From Rhopalosiphum padi (lineage: Eukaryota; Arthropoda; Insecta; Hemiptera; Aphididae): a stretch of 64,000 nucleotides of DNA. The position numbers and the translations under genes are program-made. Below the pieces are notes generated by a model, which was given only the letters and a program-made list of their open reading frames with translations, was not told where the DNA came from and made no database searches. Position 1 is the stretch's first letter, and each line of letters begins with the position of its first letter. Below are positions 38,135 to 51,377 of this stretch, piece after piece. The DNA lies in contig NC_083598.1 in NCBI RefSeq assembly GCF_020882245.1, forward strand, positions 5,015,178 to 5,079,177, given 5' to 3'.

Positions 38135-38140
38135 AATAAA
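38135..38140 (+). terminator. Probable poly(A) signal of golgin-45
   Basis: AATAAA begins three bases after the stop codon, implying a very short 3' UTR. It is the closest canonical hexamer. Confidence 0.45.
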
Positions 38141-38449
38141 ATTATTGTTAACCAAATTAAAAAAATATATATATATTTAAATATGTTATTACTTGTTTTA
38201 TAAACTGGAATAATAATTTTATAATTTATGTTGATACTTAAAATTAAATTAATTTTTTTACACTTATTATGTTGTTTTCTAAATAGGCTATAGAACAAAT
38301 ATATTATTAATACGGTATAACATGAAAACTATTGTTATGAACTCTGTCTGTGAATATGATTAAAAATAATTAAAAGATTAAAATATGGTGTATTTTGAAT
38401 TCAAAATTTAAAAAACACATAAGTTTACATAAAAATTATACTTTTAAAG

Positions 38450-38690
38450 CAATTTCAGGAGCACCAAGATGTAACCATGAAAATCAATTTGATCAAAATT
38501 GAATAATTGCAAAAACTTGAAATTTTCACTAAATATTTGTATTAACATTTTCTAGATATGTTATCATTTTTTATAATATTTTATACTATTTATAGACATT
38601 TAAAATTGTTATTTTTATATTGCATTAAAAAAAATGTATGTTGACATAAATCAATAAATAGCATAATTTAATTAGGAACTAAAATTTTGA
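38450..38690 (+). repeat. Headless copy of the AGATTCTGAACGGAG repeat family
   Basis: AACTTGAAATTTTCACTAAA, TATTTGTATTAACATTTTCTA and the following TTTATAGACATTTAAAA line up with the body at 4940-5050 and 23790-23870. The head is missing. Confidence 0.45.
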
Positions 38691-38886
38691 ATTGGATAAT
38701 TTTTATTGGAGTATCATTACCAATGTAATATCTCATTTATATTATATTGAAAACATTGGTATACCATCCCTGAAATACAAATAAAATGTATTACAAAGGA
38801 ATTAAGGAAATTCAAGAAATAATAATTTAAAACAAAACAAACATTTTTAAACAGTGTTGAGTTAGGGATAATAGGAATGATATGAT

Positions 38887-39701
38887 TAGGGTTAGGATGC
38901 TTATGATTTTGCATATTTTTTTAGGTTGTCCGATAGGAGGTTCCATTCTTATAAAGAAATGTGTTTCATGATATTATCTATATTCAAAATATCAAAATTT
39001 TATTTTGCATATAATTGCATATTTTACCATTTTTTTTTTTTTTATAAGTGCATAATTTGTATTTTTTCTGTTTTTAAGTGCATATTTAACTGTTTTCGAA
39101 GCAAAATGCTGAAAAATACCATAATTTTATGTTTTTTTTTAACTAAATCTGATATGTGTGATTATTTGTTTTTTACAAATTATCACTTATTTATTGTTGA
39201 GAATTCAATATGGTTATGCATGGTAAAGGTACCTACTATAATTTTTGATAACCCTTGTCAATTGTCATAATCAAAACTTATCTTAAAACTACGAGCAATT
39301 ACATTAACCTGCCATCTAGTTTATGGCCGATGCAGTGCAGAGTAACTATACTGTGAGTTTTGTGTTAGGGATTTTTCTGTTAATAAATTCTAAAACGTAT
39401 TAGCACCAAATAGACAAAGATTTACAACAAAATATTTAAAATAAACAATAATTATTCAATGCAATTTTTTTTATATTTGATTAAATTTTTTATAATAAAT
39501 AAGAAAATTAAAAAAATGTAATAGACTAATTAATATAACAAAGACATAAAATTAGACCCGATTTGTTTATATTCTATTAATAATTAAATTTGTCTCTAAA
39601 TTTATTGCATTTTTTTTCACTTTTCTTTATTTTTTAATGCATATTTTTCAAATTGTCATGCATATTTAAATGTTTTTTAGTCCATAAACATCCTAACTCT
39701 A
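38887..39701. mobile_element. hAT-like MITE between golgin-45 and TTI1
   Basis: The ends are TAGGGTTAGGATGCTTATG and, inverted, TAGAGTTAGGATGTTTATG (two mismatches in 19). Flanks GATATGAT and ATAGTGAT allow only an imperfect target duplication. The interior is rich in TGCATATTT and shares segments with the element at 36500, so the two are probably related non-autonomous families. The 114-codon frame inside (38926-39270) shows no transposase. Confidence 0.7.
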
Positions 39702-39858
39702 ATAGTGATGACTAATGAATAGTAAATTTTTAAGCTTATCCAAAAGTAAAAAAAAAAATTAGAAAAACATAATAAAAAATAGCATTTATAATTGATACTC
39801 CAATATTACAGTTATATATAAAGTATAAGTATTTATATTTTAATATGTATATCAATGC

Positions 39859-39864
39859 TTTATT
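39859..39864 (-). terminator. Probable poly(A) signal of TTI1
   Basis: AATAAA on the minus strand, about 120 nt past the TTI1 stop at 39984. Confidence 0.4.
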
Positions 39865-39983
39865 TACTATTTATTTTTTTATAATGCTTTTTATAAAGTA
39901 AAAATGGAACATATTTATCACAGGTCAATATTAAAGAAAAAGAAAAATATATCTACTAAAACAGTAAATAAAAACATAGTGGT

Positions 39984-42900
39984 TTACACAACGTTTAAAG
40001 GTTCAAGTAGTTCTGACACATTTTTTGAAATGTTAGATTTGTTAAATATTGATGAACTATAAACCTGAAAATTATAGATTATTATATTAATAAAGAATGT
40101 TATTTTTGATTATATAAAATGCAAATAAATACAATAATAATTACCTTAATTGTAGGAAGTCGTACATTATCAGATTTATACTCATATTCGTCAACATACA
40201 ATGATTGTAAATATATCCATACAAAATCTGAATGTTTTTCATACAGTTTTCTATAGAATTCTTTAGACTTGTTCTGTTTAAATACATAATATTTTCAATA
40301 TTTTGTTATTACATATTAAAAATAATATTTATATTAAATACCTGCAATTCGACTGGCTGGTCTTTTTCTAAATAATGTGCAACCGAATTGGACACATCAT
40401 ACATATCTTTCTCTAAAAAATTCAAATTTAAGACAAAATCTGCTAAGCCATTTAATATGGTATATTGCATTTTATATTTATGACTTGTAAAGTAAACACT
40501 TCCTTTTAAAACACCTTTACTTGTCTTCGCACTAGATGCCAAGCGCTCTATAATGGTTGGCAAAACTTGTCTAGATAAACAAAATACCATATATTAGCAT
40601 TTATTTAATATTTATTATTTTTAAAACCTACTTGAGTGAACGGGAACGAATAAAATCTTTGGATGTCGATGCCATTGTAGTTAACACATTGTATGCTTCG
40701 CGAAATACTATATCACTAGTATTGTTATTGAATTTAGTACACAGTGGTGACCATATTTTATGTACCATTGGCAATAACTGATTCTCATAGCTTGATATTA
40801 CATTTAAACCTTCATTAAGGATCTACAAGAAAAATATGTATTATCTCAAATATATTTGTTAATTTAATATGAATAAAATACTTGTAATGGGAGAGAATTA
40901 TGTTTTGATGGCAAATAATGCAATACACGTTTCATTATAGAGAGGACCATTTGTATGTATGGTGGTAATGGTATTTTGTTTTCTTCGTCGTCTTCATCTA
41001 TGTTTTCATTGCTTTTATTGTTTTCACTGAAATGGAAATTCTTTAAGTCAATTTTAAAAGTTATTAAAGAACAATAGAATATATTATACCATTGTATGTC
41101 ACTATTGAATTTGTTTTCCCAATATTCATCTTCCAAATTATTTTCTAAATCCAAAGTCATCATTTTGTGATATTGCAAAATATTTTCAATTACACAGTTA
41201 CTTGAAGATTCTGATTTTTCTACTTGATCAGTTACTGGTGTACATTTGTGTTCTTGTTTTCTCACACACATCACAAATATATAAAACACTTTCATAAAAG
41301 AATGAATATTTTCTGTACGATGAACATCACAACTTTGAACAAGAACCTGTAAATTATGAAATTTAATAAATATTTATTAATGCATATATTTTTCCAACTT
41401 ACTTCAGTAACCATTGTGTGAAAAGATTGAAGTAAATCATCACTGCTGTTTAGATTCATTACCACTTTTAAGGCATTTAATACTTCTGGGTATTTACTGA
41501 GTGACCATAATTTGTTAGTGAAGTGATGAGATAAATAATCAGAATTTTTTACAACAAGATCAATTGGATCACTATATCCACCAGAGTGTGTAAGTAATGT
41601 TATTGCTGCTTGACCTTAAGTATGGAGTATTACCTAAATAAATAATTTACTTAATTTATGATGTATTAAAATATTACCAGCTAATGAAATAGGGCCATGT
41701 TCAGAGCCAACGCGCTCTAGTATTGGATATAAACAGTGAATTAAGCACAAATGTTGTTGAGTTATAGGGAGTGATGAAACTAATTTAGATAGTCCCTCAG
41801 TCATGAGACAAATTTGTACTACATTTTTTTGTGCATCAGCTATAGTTGTTGTGGAATTATTTTCAATACTAGTAGGCAAATACCAAACATCACATTCTAA
41901 GTATAAATCTATTACATCCCTCACTAAATTGTAATGGTATTCTCCACTGTCTAAACCAAATAAATAATAATCAAGGTTAAAATAAAATAATAAAACATGT
42001 CATTTAGGATAGATACCTACTTTCAGACAAAACCATATTCATTATAAGTGTTATCTCTCTTCGATACATTGTTTTTGATTCAAATAAATCCATTAAATAT
42101 CGACCAATAAAATTACAGTCTCCATATGACCCAATTAATTTACAAATACATTCAATCTTATATAATGCTGAAGTATCGTTAAAATGTATTAGTTGTTTCC
42201 AAGGTACATTTATAGACATTTCAGCAGTAAATGTTTGTATGCAATTTAGATCTAAATAAATAAAAAAATAAAAAACACAACTATCAATTAAATCTTGCTA
42301 AAAATCATAATAGGCAATTAAAATAAAACAAATATTCACATGATTCATTATTAACAGTAGTTGCATTTAAACAATTACTGTTATATGGGATAAAATAATT
42401 ATCACTGCCATCAATCATTATGAGTTATAAATTAATACATTTTAATAGGGAATATTACATATCCACCCAGAGTTGTATTAAACCATTGATTATAAATACA
42501 TTTTACAATGACTAAACATAACAAGTTGTGGTAAATAGCAGTTAGAAAATAGCCATCATTATGCAAATTAAACATCATTTTAAATTCCAATATGACATGT
42601 TTATTCAATATATATTGAAATTATATTTAAAAACTATAAATACTTTCATCAACAATAAATGGTTAAAACTAAATAACATATTTGAATTACCTCTAATTGA
42701 TGACTCTTCCAATAAGGTTATTGTTTTACATTCTAGTTCTAATATTTGAATTAAAACTGTTGTTAAACGATCTAAATGAGCATATGAATTGAGTACTCGT
42801 GAAAAATGAGCCTTCCCAAAAAGTTTTATGTACCCGGACAATAAAGATAATTCAGTTTTTTGTTTAATATAACCTAAAAAAAAAAAAACAATAGTAAACT

Positions 42901-45900
42901 ATAAAACAATGTTTATAGTTTATGTTTTAGTATCTTACTTGATGTTCTAATAAACCTTGGCATTCTAGATAATAAAATATAGAAACTTTCCTCTAATAAT
43001 TCTAAAAGAGATTTCTTATTTTGTCCATCAAATATTTTATGTAATTTATCAACAGACTCATTAGCTAGTTTTTCAACTTCTGGTTGTTCATCATCGGACA
43101 AAACAATTAATGTCTCAATTAAACTTGTGATTGAAGATTTCATTGAACTAATAAAATACATAAAATAAATAATAATACAATATGATATTAATTAATAAAA
43201 GTATCTTTGAAAATAACTAATTTACAAACCATAAGCATCTTAGACTAGGAAAAACTAATGGTTTTTGATATTATTTAGTGTTAAATATTCAAAAAAAAAT
43301 GTTTAGGTACAGTAAAACCTCGATAAGATGGAATCGCTTGGGACCATACCATTTTTTCATGTTAACAGGGTTTCCGTTTTGACAGGGTTCAAAAAAATGA
43401 AATTTAAAAAAAAAGTACCAAAGAAATTTTCCGTATTACCAGGGTTTCTGTTTTACCAAAGTTCCATCTTATCGAGGTTTTACTGTATAACTTTAAATCT
43501 TAAGTTGCACTATTTTAATGTAATCAGCAGTATAAGAAATAAAAACATTGTATCAAAATTTATAAAAATAATAGTTCACTAAAATGTCAACTGTTAAATA
43601 TTTAGGTTATATTTTATACTCGCTTACCTTGTACATTTACTCAACAACACATCACAAGAACTAACTAATTGAAGTCTAACTCTCCAGTGTTGGTGCTCCC
43701 TTGTTTTATTCATATGTGTGGCCACTAGATTGAAATTTGTACAGTTTTCTTGAATCCAATCATTTAATTTTTTTTTGTCATTGTTTTTATCATTACAAAT
43801 TGTTTTTTCTAAATATGGATTGCAATCTTCAATCACATGTTCATCACAAATTATTAGAGAAGTAATTGTGCACCACACATTTAAAGCAGCCTTGAAAATA
43901 TTTACAATATATACAAATCATCAAGAGAAAACTTATAGTCATTATCTTACCACTGTTACAGAATGATGCTGGATATCTGTAGCATTAACTATGATACTAC
44001 AAACGGATAAAACACCTGGTACGAATTTAATTAACCTTAGAATAATTTTAAGACGAATATTAAAATCAATGTTTTTCTCCCAAATCGATGATAACATTTC
44101 AATGCATTTTAAGGCTTCCACTCTATAAAATTAAAAATAATTAGTGTCCTACTAATTAAAAAATTCACAAAAGGTTTAATTAAAATCTGTTAAAAATTTA
44201 AAACAAATGACATTTTAAAGCAAAATTAAGGCTTTAATTAATTGAATTGTAGTACCTATATAAAATAGGTATTAAAGTATAAAAACTATTATTGATTTTA
44301 ATTTTTAATAGTATTGAAAAAAATATAAATTATATTTATAAATAGATAAATATTTGTTGAAAGATAGCATGCAAATTAAACAATCCGATTCAACATTTAT
44401 GTTATAGCTATTTTATTGCACACACAATAAAATATTCATATTATAGAAAACATTTTAGTATGTTATAGTTTATTTAGAAATGTAATATTTAAAATGATAA
44501 GTAATTTTTATATTTCAAGTTAATTTTTGGAGGATAACTTAAGAAATTAAAATGGGAACCTATACTTGTTTGCAAATGTAAATTGTGAAGTTTTTATAGA
44601 ATTTTTGATAAATAAAAATTGAAATTAGGACAAGTAGTTTATGAATTATAAGTATTTAAAATTTAGGTGAGTGGAGGAATAGACCAATATTTTGCAGCCT
44701 ATTTTCATATCATTTTACTCTCTGCTCATCTTAATTTTAAATACTTATAAAGTTATAACTAGAGGTAAGATTTTTATGATTTTACATACTATGTATTAAA
44801 AATTCATGGGTATATAATTCACAAAAATAATTTATTTTGCATAAAAAGCATATTTTAAGGATTAAAGAATAATTGAGAATAAAAAAATATAAATTTTTTT
44901 TTATGCATCTTTGTACGTACATCAAAATTTTGATAATATTGATTAATGGAAATGTAGGCTATTAATTGTTATTGTAAACCTAATTCGTTTTAATAATTTT
45001 TTTTTTTATAGATTATTAAGAGAATATGTTGCTTATTTTAAGTGACCAAAAAAAGAATTTTTCAGAGAATATAAATCTGACCTCAAATTAAACTCATAAA
45101 CTACTAATTCGGATTTAGATTTATATATATAGAAATACAGAAAAATAATTCTTCACATTAAAATTAAAAAGTATAGATTCCCATTTGAATTTCTTAAGTT
45201 GAATCCCAACCCCCTCTACCCAAAATATTATAAAAAATATATAAAAATACTTATCATTTTAGATATTTTTAAATAAAAAAAAATTTTTATTAAACATTAT
45301 TCTCTACTTTGAATAATTTATTATTAAATAATTTACAGGATATAAATGACCGTAAAATAAATTTTGAATCATCCTGTAAATTATATTATACTGGACCAGA
45401 TTACCCAACCCAATTTTTTAAACAATCATATGAATGCATTCAGTAGTCTAGACAACTATTTCATTTATGTATAGTAGAAAATACCTTAGAATATTCATTT
45501 TTTCTTTTTTTATAATTATTGTGCAAATATATATCAAATATCCAACATGTTTGCAATCAACTTCATTATACATTTGATTCAATACAGCAATATCAGCTTT
45601 TAGAACTAATAAGTTAAGAGCGATCATGATTGATAATTTAATATCTTCACTCAAATTCACCGCTGTAATATAATTATTCACTATTAACAATCAACAAATA
45701 AATTTATTATATTTAAAAAGCAAAAGTTCATACAAACCTATATCTGGATTTTTTTCATGAGACAATTTTTCTACCAACATTTTATATATTCGCATAAATG
45801 TAGGCCATAAACTAATAGTTGTTTTTTTCAACAAAGTAGTTAACACGGTCAACACGTTTTGAGTACAATTTGATCTAAAAAAAAACAAACTTTTGCGTGA

Positions 45901-46156
45901 TCATAGTATTGAAACAGATAACATAACACAATCATACACACTTGTTGGCTTTTAAATGAATTTCCAGCGGGATTAGTACATACGGCTGTAGTTGTGTTAG
46001 AGTATATTCTGGAACCATTGCTAGTGCAGTATTTAAGAGTTTGGTGTTGACATCATTGGGTTCCGTTATGAAAGCATCACAAGCCGGTTTTAATGTGCTG
46101 AATGCTTTCTGGAATTGCGCCTTTTCAGAAGACATTGTGCCCGCAAGTCTGTCCAT
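39984..46156 (-). CDS. TTI1: TELO2-interacting protein 1 (TTI1) homologue
   Basis: TTI1 is a HEAT-repeat scaffold of the Tel2-Tti1-Tti2 co-chaperone that stabilises mTOR, ATM, ATR and related kinases. Sixteen exons (5' to 3'): 46156-45942, 45874-45738, 45662-45485, 44122-43951, 43890-43628, 43147-42939, 42873-42691, 42251-42021, 41950-41678, 41614-41403, 41346-41090, 41026-40882, 40822-40632, 40570-40342, 40273-40145, 40064-39984. All phases agree: 1034 residues (human 1089). Family matches include HWRVRLQLV (HWKVRLELV in human), FGKAHFSRVLNSYAHLDRLT, LYPILERVG, VVKNSDYL, an acidic loop (NIDEDDEENK) before PLPPYIQMVLSIMKR, and DFIRSRSLKQVLP. The start is the first ATG in frame. The exon 7 to 8 joint is the least certain; an extra exon may lie near 42350-42430. 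The 63-nt intron 41089-41027 has no stop in frame and could be retained. A pogo-type MITE lies in intron 5. Confidence 0.9.
43310..43485. mobile_element. Pogo/Tc1-type MITE in a TTI1 intron
   Basis: A 176-bp element with perfect 24-bp terminal inverted repeats beginning CAGTAAAACCTCGATAAGAT, flanked by TA on each side. CAGT...AAACCTCG ends and a TA target duplication are typical of the pogo/Tigger branch of Tc1-mariner. The perfect repeats suggest a recent insertion. The 84-codon frame across it is an artefact. Confidence 0.88.
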
Positions 46157-49100
46157 TTGACGATGTAAAGCATCAAACGCTATTATAAAAATGTAAATTA
46201 ATATAGGTAATAATATACCTTTGACATTTCAGGTGGTCAAAATCGCCGGCAACAGTACCATAATAATAATATTTTACTTACCCACTTACTACAGATAAAC
46301 ACGACTTTGACGATGACAAATTGACAATTGAGAATGACAATTACACCCCCAAATTATACCTGAAAAATATAATATAATGATGGTGATTTTCAGCGGTTTG
46401 ATTTGAATTTTATGATGATAATATTACGATGCGCAATATTCCGGCAGTACGCGTTATCACCTATGGTCGAATGGGTGATAGCATAGAGTATAGGTGATAG
46501 ATAAAAGATAAAACAATCGAAATATTTTGATTATACAAATTCAATTATGAAAATAAACGATATTTTGTTTATTAAATTCGAATATGTTTAATGAATTTAA
46601 TACAATAATTTCGAATACGAGTATTTCATTTTATTGACTGAAGAATATTATTTTTAATTTTGGATTCTAATCGGAATGATTGATTTTACGGATATTATGT
46701 GCTGCTTGGTAATTTAATGAACTATGATAGATAATTATTTATAAACATACCTAAAATAATATATTTATAATATAATAATGTAATAAATATTAAATAGGTA
46801 TACCTACTGGCAATATTTTAATTAATTAGCAATTAAATTAATTATCACTATTCACGATAATCTAAATTGGGTACCTATTAGGTTTGTCGCAAGTATATTA
46901 GGTATATTTTAGCTTATTTAGTTAAATTTTAAAATAATACCTATGTATTATATTATAGAAAATGTAGGTAATACAAAGATTTGAGGAATTCGTAGAACAC
47001 AGGTAACACATGGATAAAATCAACTAAATAATTGGAGTTTACGAATATAGTTATATTATTGATGTGGAATAACACGCCGCTATTGTTATATCTATAATGT
47101 TATAGCAGCAGGCAGCAGCCAGCATTCCATAAACGCATACTTGATTTAAAACAATTTACTAGTTTTTTGAATGTTGTTTATAAAACAATTTTAATTAGTA
47201 AGTAGATGATTTCACATCATGGTCGCGGTGACAAACGAGGATAGCTTTTCACGCCAAATTATTTATTTATAACACTCAAAAATTGCGTTGCCAAGTAATT
47301 TCTATAGTGTGTATAATTCATCGGATGCCATAGCCATATATAATATTTATATGGTGTCAATCATCATTCATAAACAACAAGCGTTTATCAACAAGTAAAA
47401 TCGTCGGGAAATAATTTCTGCAGACGCGCCGAAATTATTAATTAAAATTTTTTTTATGTAGATGAAGAGTTGATAATTTTAATTTTCGCGACAAACAGTA
47501 ATTTATAGTTTAGTCAATAACAGCTATACTTTGTGATGTTATATTTTATGTTTATCTCACTCATTACGAAGAATTTTATACAAGTCATGTTTTACATGAA
47601 TCAATTTATGTTAAAGTAGACTACCCATTGTGTGTTACTGTCATAAAAAAAACTGGTATTTTTCCATGAAAAAAAGTGTAACTTTCAATAAAAAATACAT
47701 TAGTTATGTACCTACCTAATAAAGGATTAAAACCTCAAATAATAATTTTGAATTTTAAATTATCTGTTCATCATGGGAGTATGGGACATGATACGTTATC
47801 CCACGTAAATTAAATGCTGCTGGTTTTATCTCGGACAAGCTTTTTACTGCAAATTTAAAAATTAGGACTTAAAATTGAATATGACAAAAATTAACCTGAA
47901 ATTTTACATTCGTTAAATTATTTCTTTTATTAGCTTTTTGCATTCTAATAAAATTCTTGTTGCATTTTAAGAACTATTTTATATTGTTCGTAAAAAAAAA
48001 TTAAGTTTAATTTTAAAGTACTAATTATAGGTATATTATGTTATTATTATTACTTAAAATGCTCAAACTATAATTTTAATAAAATAAACATTACTTTTAT
48101 TATAACAAGATTTATTTGCGAATATGGGCTTGTTAAAAAATCGTTTTTTTGCACTTTTAAAATGTGTTTGAGTCCTGGTCATTTCTTATAGGCGATAACT
48201 TAAAATGTATATCAAAAACCAATTGAGATGAAATAGTTGTTTTATAGATGAATATTATCATTATTACGACTTACGAGTATAACATATTTTGAACATTAAC
48301 GTTCATAAAAACTTATGAGAAATTTTATATCAAAATTTCAAATTTTAGATAAATTAAGGAGAATTTTTTAATGAATTTCTGGCTACAGTATAAATGTATA
48401 ATTTTTAAATTTTCATGATTTTAATACATTTCGACAATATTCTAACTTTAATCACTCGTAACAAAATATTGAGGCCATAATATTATATTTTCGATATTTT
48501 TTAAATATAAACGTAGGTATGTCAATAACTTTGTATTAAATTTTCAAGTTTTTTGATTCAGTGAAGATTGATCAAAATGTGATGTTTGTACTGTTTATAG
48601 GGAAAAAATCTAAAATTTCTTGTCCCTAAAAATAACTCAAAAAAATTTAAAATATTTTTATTTTTTTTATTTTTTTAAATTAAAAATCTTATTTTTTTTT
48701 ATTTTTACCAATTATTTTAAAAAATACGGGTAAAAACTATTTTAATTTAAACCTCTCAAAAGTACAAACAAGATCCAATTTTCAATCTAACTAGATTTAA
48801 TTTTCTATCTTATTTCATAAGAAATCCAAAGAGGTCGAAACCTTATTAGCTAATTTAAGAGCACAGGGGTAAAAATGGGTACACACGAATAATTGAGTCC
48901 CGAAATAAAAAAAAATGATAAGTGGTTACACGAACTTATTTCGTCCGGCTTTATCTAAACGACTACACGAATTGCGTCCGACTTTATCTAAACGACTACA
49001 TGAATTGTGTCCTGTTTTTAAAATTTCTAAATAAAGTTGATTCAAAATTTGTGGATGGAATTTAAAAGTTGCTCGAAATTGTTTACACTATTTTTTAAAA

Positions 49101-51377
49101 TCCATGACTTGAATTATAATAGTTATGTATATACCAATGGTATTTTTTTTACTTCCTAGTAAAAATATAGATACACTTATACTAAAGCATTTACACATCT
49201 CAAATCTGAATTTCTAAAAATACATCAAATTTTCATCTAAAATAATATTTTTCGATTTTGAAAAAGCAATTCACTCATCATTATTAATCATGGATCAAAT
49301 TAAAGGATGTAGATTTTATTTAGGTCAAAGTTAACAGAGAACAATTCAAACGGTTGGTTTGAGTCAAGAATACAAAAAAAAATGTTAGGTTTTCCATTCA
49401 AGTTTTTACCAGTTTCTTTTTTTAAATTTTATATTTCTAACTTTTTATTATTATTTATTTTATTATTATATTATACTCCTAGCTATAATTTAAATATACA
49501 CATTTTCATTTTACTTATTTCTAATTGCATAACAACGACAAAAAATCAATATTTTTAACCTACCGATTGTCATAATTTTCTATTGGCAGTCCTAACTCCT
49601 AAGTCTGATAAAATTATCGTATTTATTTTTTTCTATCTTTAATCAAAGAATATCAGAATAGAAAGAAGGAACTATATACACCCATTGGAGTGAATAATAT
49701 GGAAAATTTGTATTATTATACATTTTAACAAAAAATTGTAAATATATAAAAAATAATATCAGTAGCATATTGCTATCTAAGCTGATATTAATCTAAAATA
49801 ATAAATTCCTGAATACACCTCTTTAGAATTTATCAGACATAAGTGTATTTGTAAAATAAGCCGGTCTCTTTAAAAAAAGTATATTAAACATTCTCTAATT
49901 CATTATTGTAAGTAAAAAGATTTTGGTATGAAATTGGAGTTCCAAATTCTAATGATAATTTAACAGTATAGTAGAGTGCAAAATAATTTAAAAAATCTCT
50001 AATATCATTGAAACTTTTTGTGTTTTTATTAACAAATCTGATCCCCTCGAACTATTAGTTTATCTGTAATTTATGATTAAGCTTAAAAAATAGATCAGGT
50101 TAACAGTGAATACCTAAATCTTTTAATACTTTTACTTTATTTAGTTAAATGTTATCCAAATTAAAATTATGGAGGATAATGTTTTAATTACGGCTAAATA
50201 AAATAACTTGACATAGTAATTAATGGATATGGTAGGTATTTATTTTCGTTCTAGACAGAAATCTGTCTAAATTATAAAAAATATTTCTAAATCTGAATTC
50301 AATATAACAATACAAATGTACAATACATTTTAATATAATCAATATAAAAGTAATTTAATGGAAATATCAAATATCTAGAACAAATAATCAAGGGAGATAA
50401 AAAAAAGACAGTGGCCTATAGGTTCGATATTCGAATATTAAGATACGTAAAAACATAATCTAAATTAATTTGATAAAATATAATATGTATGTAAGAAAGT
50501 TTAACAGTCTGATGATGGTTTATCAGGTACAAGGTGATCCAGTTAGCTACTAAATTCAAAAAAATTAAATTTGTATAAAATAATAATATTATGATAACTA
50601 ACTTTTTCAAATTCTTTTTACAAATCCGTAAACAAAGTATTGGCTTATTAGATATCATTATAATAATACTATTGTAAAAAACGATTATTAAATTAATATG
50701 ATTATTTAAATCAATTCAGTTAAGATCCTGAATAATTAAGATATACAAGTATACGACTTAATACCAATAAACAATGGAAAATATATTAACAGTTACAATT
50801 TTATAAGGTTTCTGAATATTTTTTCAAATAATAAAAAGCTTTTGTGAAAATCTTTCAATGCGATAAATTTGAATATAATATTATTATTTTTAATCAAAAG
50901 TGATAATAATATTATTTCTGGTTACTGGTTTTTATTAATAATAATATTATTCAATTTATAAATGTCATATAAAAAATTTAGTATCAATGTATGAATATAA
51001 ATATTTTTTTAGAAATAAATTAATTTTTATATAACTAAAACAGTGGACACGCATAGTGATTTTATCATCTAATACACAAAAGCTAGTGCATTTTATGTTT
51101 ATTCAGTATATTTTAAAATATGATTATAGTGAGATAAAATTAATTAAAAATCTAATTAGTTTTTTAAAAAACGATAAGATATTTTTACCATAGCAGAAAT
51201 TCAAAACTGTTTAGTTAGTTATATTGACATTAAAGCTACAGTTACCGGGGAAACGAAATGCATTTGATCGATGGCTTATAGTATTCCCGTTTCTTAAATT
51301 ATTGTGTAATTATTTGATACAATTTTCGTAAAATAAATACAATTTAACGACAAGGATATTAAAAAAATAAAACAAAA
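46157..51377. other. Intergenic region between divergent TTI1 and TRPV genes
   Basis: This 5.2-kb region should hold both promoters. It includes a head-only trace of the AGATTCTGAACGGAG repeat near 46660, TA-rich runs, and the tandem array at 48880-49020. No exon, RNA gene or transposon end with matching partner was found. The minus-strand frame at 50658-50416 has no support. Confidence 0.4.
48880..49020 (+). repeat. Four-unit array based on CTACACGAATTGCGTCC
   Basis: The units are GTACACACGAATAATTGAG (48881), GTTACACGAACTTATTTCG (48925), CTACACGAATTGCGTCCGAC (48962) and CTACATGAATTGTGTCC (48995). The last full unit is 33 bp and TTTATCTAAAC separates units. It is G+C richer than its surroundings. 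No inverted partner array was seen in the window. Confidence 0.65.

Noticed and set aside
38926..39270. 114-codon plus-strand ORF
   Set aside because: It falls entirely within the hAT-like MITE at 38887-39701 and shows no transposase motifs.
39903..40061. 54-codon plus-strand ORF with plausible composition
   Set aside because: It lies antisense to the last TTI1 exon and its downstream flank; the minus-strand reading continues the TTI1 frame to a good stop after a clean acceptor.
42350..42430. Possible additional TTI1 exon ending in AATGAATCAT|GTGAAT
   Set aside because: The only frame that is open needs a phase-2 donor upstream, but the good exon 7 donor is phase 1; joining exon 7 directly to exon 8 keeps the frame.
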